This document shows positions 1-7,657 of a DNA stretch of 64,000 nt, one piece after another (position 1 is the stretch's first letter; the number at the start of each line of letters is the position of its first letter). The translations under genes were made by a program, and so were the position numbers. This DNA comes from Brevibacterium senegalense (lineage in GTDB: Bacteria; Actinomycetota; Actinomycetes; Actinomycetales; Brevibacteriaceae): positions 162,327 through 226,326 of the forward strand of contig NZ_HE978603.1 of the NCBI RefSeq assembly GCF_000285835.1, written 5' to 3'. The notes beneath the pieces were generated by a model that saw only the letters and a list, made by a program, of their open reading frames with translations, searched no databases and was not told the origin of the DNA.

Positions 1-314
1 CCCACGTGCGCTCCGTGCAGGTGCGCGATGAGCTGGTGACCCAGGCAGATGCCCAGGACGGGGACGCGGGCGGCGGCCACGGCCTCGGCGCAGATGCCCA
101 CGTCCTCTGGACGCAACGGGGTGCCGGGACCCGGGGACAGGACCACGCTGTCGACCGTCTCCAGCACCTGCGGATCCCAGCCGTCCCAGTCGTTGGGGAC
201 CAGCAGCGGCTCGCGGCCGTTCACCCGTGCCAGCGAGTGGAAGAGGTTGAGTGTGAACGAGTCGTGATTGTCGATGAGGAGCGTGCGAAGCGGCGGCCGG
301 GTCCCCTCATGCAT
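1..314 (-). CDS. Class I glutamine amidotransferase (PabA/TrpG-like), partial, runs off the left edge
   Basis: The minus strand encodes the N-terminal ~104 residues of a GATase class I domain, which takes ammonia from glutamine for aminodeoxychorismate or anthranilate synthase. Visible motifs are LLIDNHDSFTLNLF near the start, VVLSPGPGTP (oxyanion loop) and VLGICLGHQ, whose Cys is the catalytic nucleophile. The His/Glu of the triad lie beyond the window. The start is the ATG at 312-314; a weak CACAAT -10-like hexamer sits 6 nt upstream. The gene is divergent from the glycosylase-family gene. A glutamine amidotransferase beginning this way may be a stand-alone PabA or the front of a PabA-PabB fusion; the visible part cannot decide. 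Confidence 0.85.
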   Translation of the reverse strand, partial: MHEGTRPPLRTLLIDNHDSFTLNLFHSLARVNGREPLLVPNDWDGWDPQVLETVDSVVLSPGPGTPLRPEDVGICAEAVAAARVPVLGICLGHQLIAHLHGAHV

Positions 315-398
315 GAAGCGATTGTGCCCGCACGAACGGGCCTGCGCCAACCGTCCGCACACCGCCATGCACCACCGGCTCGCGCCAGAGTGCCCGCC

Positions 399-404
399 TA
401 CACT
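399..404 (+). promoter_or_regulatory. Extended leaderless -10 (TACACT) of the glycosylase-family gene
   Basis: TACACT ends 6 nt before the GTG at 411, a spacing that places transcription start at or next to the start codon. No Shine-Dalgarno sequence is visible, which supports leaderless translation. Confidence 0.5.
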
Positions 405-410
405 GGTGGG

Positions 411-1334
411 GTGCTCTCCCCGACCGTCCTCACCGCAGCCCAGGCCGCCCGCCGGGCGGAGGCCCACTCTGCCGCTGTGGCTGCGCGGACACAGGCGCAT
501 CTGGACCGCCGGTCCCGCGGCGAGGCCCATCCGGTCGAGGACTTCCTCTACACGTACTACCCGTTCACGCCGGGCCAGCTCTCCACCTGGCATCCCGGCG
601 CGGGCGTAGCAGTGGAGGCGGATGCGACCGGGTCTGAAGCAGCAGAGTCCTACGTCCGCACCTTGGCTCAGCGCAAGTGGTACCGCACCCGTGATGGCCT
701 CACCGAGATCGACCTGGACCGCTGGCACGAGGCACGCGGCAGCGGCGCACTCTTCATCCGCGACCTCCTGGAGCGGACCCTGTCCCGCGAGGGGACGTTC
801 GGCTGCTTCGGCCTGCACGAGTGGGCGATGGTCTATCGGCAGGACCCGGACGAGGTCCGCCACGACCAGGTGCCGCTGCGCCTCACACACGCGCAGACCG
901 ACCGGGTCGTGGAGAACCACCGCGTCCGCTGCTCGCACTTCGACGCGTTCCGCTTCTTCACCCCGGAGGCGCGCCCGCTCAACGAGCATCAGCCCACCCG
1001 CGAGTCGATGCGCGAGATGGAGCAGCCCGGTTGCCTGCACGGCGGCATGGACCTCTACAAGTGGTCGATGAAACTCATCCCGATCGTCCCGTCCGAGGTG
1101 GTCCTCGACGCGTTCGATCTGGCCCGCGACATCCGGACCCTCGACATGGAGGCCAGCCCCTACGACGTGCGCGACTGGGGCTACGGCGTCGTCGCGATCG
1201 AGACCCCGGAGGGCAAGGCGGAGTACGTCCGCCGTCAGCGCGCGTTCGCGGCCCGTGGCAACGAGATCCGCCGCCGTCTCGTCACGGCGATCGACGCGGC
1301 CGGGATTCCAGCTGCTGCTGGAGCAGGTCGCTGA
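411..1334 (+). CDS. 3-methyladenine DNA glycosylase-family protein (actinobacterial type)
   Basis: A 307-residue protein starting at GTG 411. It matches a conserved actinobacterial family usually labelled 3-methyladenine DNA glycosylase, with the landmarks HPVEDFLYTYYPF, FGCFGLHEWAMVYR, RCSHFDAFRFFTP, EQPGCLHGGMDLYKW, ELARDIR-like (DLARDIR) and IETPEGKAEYV. The enzymatic label is by family convention; I see no helix-hairpin-helix motif that would prove it. The last 53 bp overlap the end of the convergent LysR gene. The C-terminal segment FAARGNEIRRRL is repeated as a 67-bp DNA copy at 3829-3895, 2.6 kb downstream. The residues after that block (from 1307) coincide with antisense of the LysR C-terminus, so the present tail may be secondary. 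Confidence 0.8.
   Translation: MLSPTVLTAAQAARRAEAHSAAVAARTQAHLDRRSRGEAHPVEDFLYTYYPFTPGQLSTWHPGAGVAVEADATGSEAAESYVRTLAQRKWYRTRDGLTEIDLDRWHEARGSGALFIRDLLERTLSREGTFGCFGLHEWAMVYRQDPDEVRHDQVPLRLTHAQTDRVVENHRVRCSHFDAFRFFTPEARPLNEHQPTRESMREMEQPGCLHGGMDLYKWSMKLIPIVPSEVVLDAFDLARDIRTLDMEASPYDVRDWGYGVVAIETPEGKAEYVRRQRAFAARGNEIRRRLVTAIDAAGIPAAAGAGR
1240..1306 (+). repeat. 67-bp direct repeat, copy 1 (3' end of the glycosylase-family gene)
   Basis: 63 of 67 positions match 3829-3895. The block encodes the C-terminal residues of the glycosylase-family protein and, on the other strand, part of the C-terminus of the LysR protein. Confidence 0.85.
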
Positions 1335-2208
1335 GTCGTTCTGTCGCCGGTGACACCGGCAGCGGGCTGCGAACGAGAGCGATGTCCCGCCGGTAGTCCA
1401 TGTCGCGACCGTCGTGGCCCGTGCCTGACAGCGGCACCTCGACCACGCTCGCGTCGGGCTCGTGACGCGACGGCAGGAGCGCGATGCCCAGGCCGCGTGC
1501 CACCAGCTCGCGGATCGTCGCGAACTCCGTGATCTCCAGCGGGATCGACGGGACGAACCCGCTCTCGCGGCACCAGTGCTCGGTGCGCTGCCGGAGGTGG
1601 AAGCTGGGCGGGTTCGCGATGAAGGTCTCCTCGGCCAGCTCCTCCAAACGCAGCTGCGCCCGGCCGGCGAGCGGGTGATCACGCGGAAGGGCGGCGACGA
1701 TCGGCTGCGTGCCCAGGACGCTGTGCGGCAGATCGTCAGGCGGTGGGATCGTGAGGGCCAGGTCGAGGTCGCCTGACCTCAGCGCGGCTGTCAGCGCGGA
1801 CCCGTGCGCCTGCGTCAGGTGCAGCCGGATGCCGGGATGCCGACGACGGAACTCCGCGAGCAGATCCGGCACCTGCCCCGCTCCCATCGTCAGGGGGAAC
1901 CCGAATCGCACGGTGCCGTGCTCCGCATCCATCGTCCCCGTCGCCTCACCCACCGCCAGCTCCAACGCGTGCAGCGGGCCCTGCACGCGGGCGATGAGAG
2001 CGCGCGCTGCGGGCGTGAGCGAGACAGTGCGCCCCGTCCGCACGAGGAGCGGCACGCCCAGGTCGGTCTCCAGCGCGTGGATCCGGCGACTCATCGACGA
2101 CTGCGGCACATTCAGCGCGGCGGCAGCCTCGGTCATGTGCCCGTCCTGCGCGCCGAGCTCGACGAGCGCGCGCAGCTGCGGGGCGAACCGCGGCATCCAT
2201 TCATCCAT
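1282..2208 (-). CDS. LysR-family transcriptional regulator
   Basis: 308 residues with an N-terminal winged helix-turn-helix at about 10-70 (TEAAAALNVPQSSMSRRIHALE, then GVPLLVRTGRTVSLT) and a LysR substrate-binding domain at about 90-300. It is transcribed divergently from mqo (134-bp gap), so control of mqo or of itself is the simplest inference. TAGAAT at 2215-2220 (minus) lies 6 nt before the ATG, suggesting a leaderless transcript. Its C-terminal residues (ESRPRRSP) are encoded inside the 67-bp repeat shared with the convergent glycosylase gene, so that tail was probably acquired when the block was placed here. Confidence 0.9.
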   Translation of the reverse strand: MDEWMPRFAPQLRALVELGAQDGHMTEAAAALNVPQSSMSRRIHALETDLGVPLLVRTGRTVSLTPAARALIARVQGPLHALELAVGEATGTMDAEHGTVRFGFPLTMGAGQVPDLLAEFRRRHPGIRLHLTQAHGSALTAALRSGDLDLALTIPPPDDLPHSVLGTQPIVAALPRDHPLAGRAQLRLEELAEETFIANPPSFHLRQRTEHWCRESGFVPSIPLEITEFATIRELVARGLGIALLPSRHEPDASVVEVPLSGTGHDGRDMDYRRDIALVRSPLPVSPATERLSDLLQQQLESRPRRSP

Positions 2209-2342
2209 ATGTGGATTCTACTGACTACATCATTCATTGGACGGATCAGACGCGTCGGCACCAGTCTGGAATCACCCACCGGCACTGGGCACATCCAGCG
2301 GTCGACCCCTGACCCATCCACCCATCGAGCAGAGGCAGATCC

Positions 2343-3821
2343 ATGAACTCCCGCGCACACACTCGGACCTCATCGACACACGACGCTGACGTCGTGCTGA
2401 TCGGCGGCGGCATCATGTCCGCGACCCTGGGATCGATGCTGGCCGTCCTCCAGCCCTCCTGCCGCATCGTCATGCTCGAGCGGGCAGAGGATCTCGCGAC
2501 GGAGAGCTCCGCCCCGTGGAACAACGCCGGCACCGGGCATTCCGGCTACTGCGAACTCAATTACATGCCGGACCCGGATGACGGGGCCAAGGCGATCAGC
2601 ATCGCGCAGCAGTTCCAGACCACGCGCGAGTGGTGGGCGCACCTGGCGGAGCAGGGGCTCATCGATCCGCACGCCTTCCTCCACACGACCCCGCACATGG
2701 ATGTGGTGTTCGGCGCTCGCGATGTCGAGATGCTCCGCCGCCGGCACGCGACGCTCGTGCGCGATCCGCACTTCGCCGATCTCGAGTACACCGAGGACCG
2801 GAAGACGATCGCGTCGTGGGCGCCCCTCGTCATGGCGGGCCGAACCGATGACGAGCCGATCGCAGCGACCCGTCACCCGCACGGGACGGACGTCGACTTC
2901 GGCGCCCTCACCCGCCAACTCGCCGCTGTCATCAGCGACCGCGGTGGGGATATTCGGTTGGGTCACGAGGTGCGGACCCTGCGCAGCGACGGTACTGGCG
3001 GGTGGGTCGTGGAGGGGCGGGGACCCCGTGGAGACCGCTTCGCGATCAGCGCCGGGCACGTCTTCGTGGGCGCCGGCGGAATGGCTCTGCGCCTCCTCCA
3101 GCGCGCACACCTGCCGGAGGTTCGCGGATACGCGGTCCTGCCGGTGGGCGCCGCGTTCTACCGCTGCTCCTCACCAGAGGTGGTGCAGCAGCATGCGGCC
3201 AAGGTCTACGGGCAGACGCCCATCGGCGCACCGCCCATGTCTGTGCCGCACCTGGACCGGCGCGAGGTCGACGGGCAGAGCCACCTGCTCTTCGGCCCCT
3301 ATGCGACGTTCAGCACCCGGCTCCTCAAGCACGGCAGGCTCACGGACTTCTTCACCACGCTCCGCTGGCACAACGTCCACGTCATAGCCGCGGCCGGGCT
3401 GCAGAACCTTCCCCTGGTGCGCTACCTCATCACGCAGCTCGCAGCACGGCCGCGCACGAAGTTCGCGCAGGTCCAACGGTTCTTCCCCCGTGCGAGGTTC
3501 GACGACTGGGAGCTCCTCCCCGCCGGTCAGCGGGCCCAACTCGTGACTCCCGATCGCCGCAGGATCGGCGTTCTGCAGCAGGGCACGGAGCTCGTCACCA
3601 GCGGTGATCGCTCGATCTCCGGTCTCCTGGGCGCGTCTCCCGGCGCCTCGACGGCGGTCCCCATCATGATCGACCTGCTGCGCCGCTGCTTCCCCGACGC
3701 GTGGTCCGAGGACTGGGCGCATGCACTGACCCGGGCGATCCCCAGTCTGGCCACGCGGGACGAGTCCGAGGCCGCAGTGGAGACCTCGACCACCCGGACA
3801 CGGACCGCACTCCAGCTGTGA
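2343..3821 (+). CDS. mqo: Malate:quinone oxidoreductase
   Basis: 492 residues, the normal length for this membrane-associated FAD enzyme that oxidises malate to oxaloacetate and passes electrons to quinone in the TCA cycle. The FAD-binding motif VLIGGGIMSATLG is at about 19-31, followed by the family hallmarks SSAPWNNAGTGHSG, CELNYMP and a C-terminal LLGASPGASTAVPIM. The ATG at 2343 is preceded by a purine-rich AGAGGCAGA. The gene is divergent from a LysR regulator. Together with that regulator it lies between two copies of a 67-bp repeat derived from the neighbouring glycosylase gene, which suggests that the pair entered this locus as a unit. Confidence 0.96.
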   Translation: MNSRAHTRTSSTHDADVVLIGGGIMSATLGSMLAVLQPSCRIVMLERAEDLATESSAPWNNAGTGHSGYCELNYMPDPDDGAKAISIAQQFQTTREWWAHLAEQGLIDPHAFLHTTPHMDVVFGARDVEMLRRRHATLVRDPHFADLEYTEDRKTIASWAPLVMAGRTDDEPIAATRHPHGTDVDFGALTRQLAAVISDRGGDIRLGHEVRTLRSDGTGGWVVEGRGPRGDRFAISAGHVFVGAGGMALRLLQRAHLPEVRGYAVLPVGAAFYRCSSPEVVQQHAAKVYGQTPIGAPPMSVPHLDRREVDGQSHLLFGPYATFSTRLLKHGRLTDFFTTLRWHNVHVIAAAGLQNLPLVRYLITQLAARPRTKFAQVQRFFPRARFDDWELLPAGQRAQLVTPDRRRIGVLQQGTELVTSGDRSISGLLGASPGASTAVPIMIDLLRRCFPDAWSEDWAHALTRAIPSLATRDESEAAVETSTTRTRTALQL

Positions 3822-3828
3822 TCCGCCA

Positions 3829-3895
3829 GCGCGTTCGCTGGCCGTGGCAACGAGATCCGCCGCCGTCTCATCACGGCGAACGACGCGGCCGGGAT
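3829..3895 (+). repeat. 67-bp direct repeat, copy 2 (orphan 3' end of the glycosylase-family gene)
   Basis: Four mismatches against 1240-1306. Read in the glycosylase frame, it continues to an alanine-rich tail and a TAG stop at 3909-3911, so it looks like the displaced natural 3' end of that gene. No complete gene is attached to it. Confidence 0.85.
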
Positions 3896-3908
3896 CACCG
3901 CCGCCGCA

Positions 3909-3914
3909 TAGACT
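3909..3914 (+). promoter_or_regulatory. Leaderless-type -10 (TAGACT) of the alcohol dehydrogenase gene
   Basis: TAGACT ends 7 nt before the ATG at 3922. Its first three bases are the TAG stop of the orphan glycosylase 3' end, so the promoter abuts the repeat. Confidence 0.5.
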
Positions 3915-3921
3915 CCCGTCC

Positions 3922-4974
3922 ATGCGCGCAGTCCTCTACGAATCCTTCGGTCAGACCCCCGCCGTCGTCGACATCGATCCGCTCACCCCGCCCGCCCACG
4001 GCGTCGTCATCGCCGTCGAGGCGACCGGCGTGTGCCGCTCCGACTGGCACGCCTGGGCCGGTCACGACGATTCCGTCACCGCACCGCAGGTGCCCGGCCA
4101 CGAGCTGGTGGGCACGATCGCACGGGTCGGTGCGGAGGTCACCCGGTTCGCTGCGGGCGACCGCGTGACCGTCCCCTTCGTGAACGGCTGCGGCACGTGC
4201 GAGTTCTGCCTGGCGGGCCAGGCGCAGGTCTGTCCCGCGCAGACCCAGCCCGGTTTCACCCACTGGGGCTCGTGGGCTCAGGAGGTCGTCATCCGCTACG
4301 CGGACGCGAACCTCGTCGCAGTGCCCGCAGACCTGCCCGCCGAGGCCGTCCTCCCCCTGGGCTGCCGGTTCGCCACCGCGTTCCGCGGACTGCACGACCG
4401 CGCGCAGGTGCAGACCGACGAGGTCGTCGCCGTGTTCGGCTGCGGCGGCGTGGGCCTCTCCGCCGTCATGATCGCCCACGCGATCGGAGCCCGCGTCATC
4501 GCCGTCGACATCTCCATCGATGCTCTCGAGCTGGCGGCCCGGATGGGCGCCGGCGCCACCGTCGACTCGACGGGGCTCAGCGAGGCCGAGGTCGCCGAGG
4601 CCGTCCGGACCGCCGCTGCCCAGCTGGGTTCCGAGACCGGTCCGCACGTGACCGTCGAGGCCCTGGGGCTCGAGGCCACGATGAACGCCGCGCTGCTGTC
4701 ACTGCGACCGCTGGGCCGTCACGTGCAGATCGGACTGCTCACCGGTCCGCCCACCACCGCGATCCCCCGCATCGTGTCCCTGGAGCTGAGCCTCCTGGGC
4801 TCGCACGGCATGGCTGCCGCGGACTACGGGCCGTTGCTGGACCTCGTCCTCGAGGGCCGTCTGCGCCCGCAGGACCTCGTCACCCGCACGATCGGCCTGG
4901 ACGAGGCACCCGCCGCGCTGGAGGCGCTGGGCCGCCCCGCGACCGCTGGCGGCCTCACGATCATCCGGCCGTGA
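3922..4974 (+). CDS. Zinc-dependent medium-chain alcohol dehydrogenase
   Basis: 350 residues, the usual length of the MDR family. The GroES-like catalytic domain shows Cys38 in GVCRSDWHAW and the GHE motif (His60, Glu61) for the catalytic zinc. The structural-zinc lobe has Cys90, Cys93, Cys96 and Cys104. The nucleotide-binding motif VFGCGGVGLSAV follows, and FVNGCGTC is characteristic. The start is ATG 3922 because an upstream extension would read through the repeat-derived sequence and a TAGACT -10 lies 7 nt before this ATG. The substrate cannot be told from sequence. It stands alone between mqo and the convergent crotonase gene. Confidence 0.9.
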   Translation: MRAVLYESFGQTPAVVDIDPLTPPAHGVVIAVEATGVCRSDWHAWAGHDDSVTAPQVPGHELVGTIARVGAEVTRFAAGDRVTVPFVNGCGTCEFCLAGQAQVCPAQTQPGFTHWGSWAQEVVIRYADANLVAVPADLPAEAVLPLGCRFATAFRGLHDRAQVQTDEVVAVFGCGGVGLSAVMIAHAIGARVIAVDISIDALELAARMGAGATVDSTGLSEAEVAEAVRTAAAQLGSETGPHVTVEALGLEATMNAALLSLRPLGRHVQIGLLTGPPTTAIPRIVSLELSLLGSHGMAAADYGPLLDLVLEGRLRPQDLVTRTIGLDEAPAALEALGRPATAGGLTIIRP

Positions 4975-5016
4975 CGACCGCCGGTCGCCGGCCCTGATGA
5001 GTGCGGCGACCGCGGC

Positions 5017-5853
5017 TCAGCGCCGGACGTAGTGCGGCGTCCGCTTCTCCAGGAATGCGGCCGTCGCCTCCTGCCGGTCCTCCGTCATCGCGGTGTAGAC
5101 CTGCTGGCGGTTCTCGAACTCGACGGCGGCCTCGAACGACGGGTTCTCGAGCGCCTTCCACAGCCCCTCCTTCGTCATCTCGACGGAGATCGGTGCGTTG
5201 CGCATGATCTGCCGGGCGGTCTCCAGCGCACGGTCCCACAGCTGTTCCGCGGGCACGACGTCCGCGAGCAGTCCGGCCTCGCAGGCCTCGGCCGGGGTGA
5301 AGCGGCGGCCGGTGAGCATGAGCTCCTGCGCGCGGGCGACCCCGATGATCCGCGGAAGCATCCACGAGAGCCCCATGTCGCAGGCGGAGAAGCCCGCGCG
5401 GATGTACCCGACCGCCAGATTCGCCTCCGGAACGGCATAGCGGACGTCCGCGGCGCAGAGGAGGGACAGGCCCAGCCCCGCCACCGCCCCGTTGGCCGCA
5501 GCGATGACGGGCACCCGCAGGCCGCGGACCCGCGCGACGAGGGAGGCGATCTCCTTCTGCCGCGCCATCGTGCGGGGCAGCGCTCCCTGTTGAGCGACGA
5601 GCTCGTCGTCGCCGTATCCGGTCAGGTTGAGCCCTGCGCAGAACGCCCGTCCCCGCCCGGTGAGGATGGCGACCCGGATCGAGAGGTCCGCGTCGATCTC
5701 GTCCAGCACGGCATGCAGCCGGGTGACGAGTGCGTGGTCGGCGGCATTCATCCGGTCCGGTCGGCAGAGGGTGATCCGGGCGATGCCCGGCTCCGGCCGG
5801 TCGAGCAGGAGAGGTGCCCCGGCGGGGGTCTGAACTGCGCCATCGGAATCCAT
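5017..5853 (-). CDS. Crotonase (enoyl-CoA hydratase/isomerase) family protein without the classical catalytic glutamates
   Basis: 278 residues with the crotonase fold: GRGRAFCAGLNL (first oxyanion-hole loop, residues 67-76) and NGAVAGLGLSLLCAADVRYA (second loop). Aligned by eye to rat enoyl-CoA hydratase, the position of Glu144 is Ser130 and that of Glu164 is Tyr150. It is therefore unlikely to be a true 2-enoyl-CoA hydratase and may act as another crotonase (isomerase, thioesterase or similar). TAGGGT 6 nt before the ATG suggests a leaderless transcript of its own, although the gene lies 34 bp downstream of the thyX pair. Confidence 0.88.
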   Translation of the reverse strand: MDSDGAVQTPAGAPLLLDRPEPGIARITLCRPDRMNAADHALVTRLHAVLDEIDADLSIRVAILTGRGRAFCAGLNLTGYGDDELVAQQGALPRTMARQKEIASLVARVRGLRVPVIAAANGAVAGLGLSLLCAADVRYAVPEANLAVGYIRAGFSACDMGLSWMLPRIIGVARAQELMLTGRRFTPAEACEAGLLADVVPAEQLWDRALETARQIMRNAPISVEMTKEGLWKALENPSFEAAVEFENRQQVYTAMTEDRQEATAAFLEKRTPHYVRR

Positions 5854-5887
5854 GAGCCCACCCTAGCGCCGGGGGCGGCGGGACGGA

Positions 5888-6571
5888 TCAGCGTGCCAGG
5901 CGCGCCAGTTCGACCGGTGTCTGCTGCCCGTCCCACGTCGCGAGGAGACGTCCGCCGGCTCCGTCGGAGCGGCCGTCCGCATCGAGCACGGTCAGCACCG
6001 CGACGCTCGCTCCGCGCAGGCGGATGGCGGTCGCCTCGGCAGTGCGTTCGACCGCGGGCAGGAGCGCGTCGTCGGTTGCCGCGATGTCGTCGATGGCAGC
6101 GTCCGCGGGATCCGTCGGGGCGCCGGTTCCGCGGACATTCGCCAGGCCCTCGGTGATCTGGGTGCGACTGCCGTCGGAGCCCACCGCGAACTGCTCCGCG
6201 GCACCGCCGGCGTCCGTGATCGCCAGCAGCAGCTCCGTCGCGTACACGGGGTCGAAGGCGGCGTCGTAGACCCACCGGTCGCCCAGCACCGAGTGGTCCA
6301 TCCGCGTCACGAGCGCCTCCTCAGGCGCTCCCTCGAGCGGGGCACCGCGGTAGGTGAACGGCACCTGGACCAGCAGCTCGCCCCGCTGGGGCACCGTGAC
6401 GGCCACGATGTGCGTCTCGCAGCCCACCTCGCCGGCCGGATCGTCGAAGCGGAACGACGTGATCATCCGCAGGTCTTCGGCGGTGACCCCCGCGCCCAGG
6501 CGGGCCGACAGGTATGTCGCGACGGCCTCGGGCTTGGTGGGTTCCAACTGGGCGGCGTGGATGTCAGCCAT
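5888..6571 (-). CDS. Protein resembling the maltokinase N-terminal cap-like family
   Basis: 227 residues, no signal peptide or membrane segment. The opening MADIHAAQLEPTKPEAVATYL resembles the Mak N-terminal cap-like domain found as a stand-alone protein in actinobacteria (CG0192-related). The middle part contains FRFDDPAGEVGCETHIV and VQVPFTYRGAPLEGA. No catalytic motif is visible and a kinase domain is absent, so a function should not be assigned. It starts 6 nt after the thyX stop and is almost certainly cotranscribed with it. The family match is from memory of the N-terminal motif and is moderately secure. Confidence 0.7.
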   Translation of the reverse strand: MADIHAAQLEPTKPEAVATYLSARLGAGVTAEDLRMITSFRFDDPAGEVGCETHIVAVTVPQRGELLVQVPFTYRGAPLEGAPEEALVTRMDHSVLGDRWVYDAAFDPVYATELLLAITDAGGAAEQFAVGSDGSRTQITEGLANVRGTGAPTDPADAAIDDIAATDDALLPAVERTAEATAIRLRGASVAVLTVLDADGRSDGAGGRLLATWDGQQTPVELARLAR

Positions 6572-6577
6572 AGTGGT

Positions 6578-7363
6578 TCAGGCCTTCCTGGTCCCGGGCA
6601 GCCAGGCGCCGTCCTCGACGGTGTAGTCCGCGAAGATCGCCGGTGCCTCCTGCTGCATGATCCGTCCGATCTTGTCGAAGACGAGACGGATCTCCTCCTC
6701 CGCGCCGGGCGCGGTGCGCATCTCGACGACGTGGCGCAGCGACCGGAGGTTCGCGGTGTAGACGATGCCCGTGCCCAGGCCCTCCGGCGCGAAGCGGCGC
6801 ATGAACGAGGTCATGTGCTTCTTGTGCGCGAAGTTCGTGCCCTCCTCGTCGAGCTTGAAGTGCTCCGCCATCCACTTCTGGTGCTCCTCGAGGGTCTCGA
6901 GGACCTTGAGGCTGCGCTCCATGAGCTCCTCGTCCTCGCGCGCCCATTCCGGGAACCAGAACGGGACCTCGTCGAGGCGGACGTACCGCAGGGATTCCTG
7001 CGAGTACGCGCAGCCGGCGCGGTGGCGGATGAGCTCGTGCGTGAGGACGCGGGAGACGTTGTGGAGGATGAACGTGAAGTTCGCGTGCTCCAGGACGGAC
7101 CCGTGCTGCGAGCCGATGACGTTGCCCAGGTACGCCGCGGAGTCGGTGCGGACTCGCGACACATTGGGGTTGAGGCCCGGCTCCCACGAGCGATAGCACA
7201 TGCGGCCGGAGAACTCGAGGAGGTCCTCGGCGTCCGGCGACGGCGCGTTCTGCACGCGGTCGGACCAGGACCGCCCGCCCACCTCGTCAAGGTACGCATC
7301 GATCGCCTCCCAGTCGATCTGCGGCTTGGCGATGAGCGAGACAACGGGTTCGACGTGGCGCAC
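6578..7363 (-). CDS. thyX: Flavin-dependent thymidylate synthase ThyX
   Basis: 261 residues from the GTG at 7361-7363. ThyX methylates dUMP to dTMP with methylene-tetrahydrofolate and FAD/NADPH. The ThyX signature is present as RHRAGCAYSQESLRY (residues 113-127), with eight rather than the canonical seven residues between RHR and the serine. Other landmarks are SVLEHANFTF and FPEW. The start was chosen because upstream in-frame sequence is arginine-rich non-protein-like and the family begins near here; AGAAGG lies upstream. A TAGACT hexamer at 7458-7463 (minus) could be the promoter, giving a leader of about 85 nt. The cap-like gene follows after 6 nt. Confidence 0.93.
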   Translation of the reverse strand: MRHVEPVVSLIAKPQIDWEAIDAYLDEVGGRSWSDRVQNAPSPDAEDLLEFSGRMCYRSWEPGLNPNVSRVRTDSAAYLGNVIGSQHGSVLEHANFTFILHNVSRVLTHELIRHRAGCAYSQESLRYVRLDEVPFWFPEWAREDEELMERSLKVLETLEEHQKWMAEHFKLDEEGTNFAHKKHMTSFMRRFAPEGLGTGIVYTANLRSLRHVVEMRTAPGAEEEIRLVFDKIGRIMQQEAPAIFADYTVEDGAWLPGTRKA

Positions 7364-7657
7364 GGGGAGGGCCCTTCTGTCGGGGACGGGACGGTCTGTC
7401 GCGAGGCTGCGGGGCGGGGCTGGGACGTGTCCGCAGCGACCCCGCAGATCGGGTCCCAGTCTAGTCACCCGAGCGGCGATCCCCGCAGTGCGGACCGACC
7501 GGACTACGGCCACCTGCAACGACCGCGGCGGCGTCCGGGAGGAGGCGCCCACGGACCGCCGGCTACCGCACCATCCGGATCTCCGTGACCCCCATATCCT
7601 CATCCGTCGCCGACGGTTTCGCGGGTCATGATCGACATGCGTCGACCCTGCGGTCGC

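Noticed and set aside
1240-3911. Considered as an insertion sequence or integrative element
   Set aside because: No transposase or integrase lies between the repeats and there are no terminal inverted repeats; reported instead as an unexplained repeat-flanked block.
6293-7588. Long plus-strand open frame opposite thyX
   Set aside because: It mirrors thyX and its neighbour; composition is Arg/Gly/Val-rich with no domain, typical of antisense frames in GC-rich DNA.
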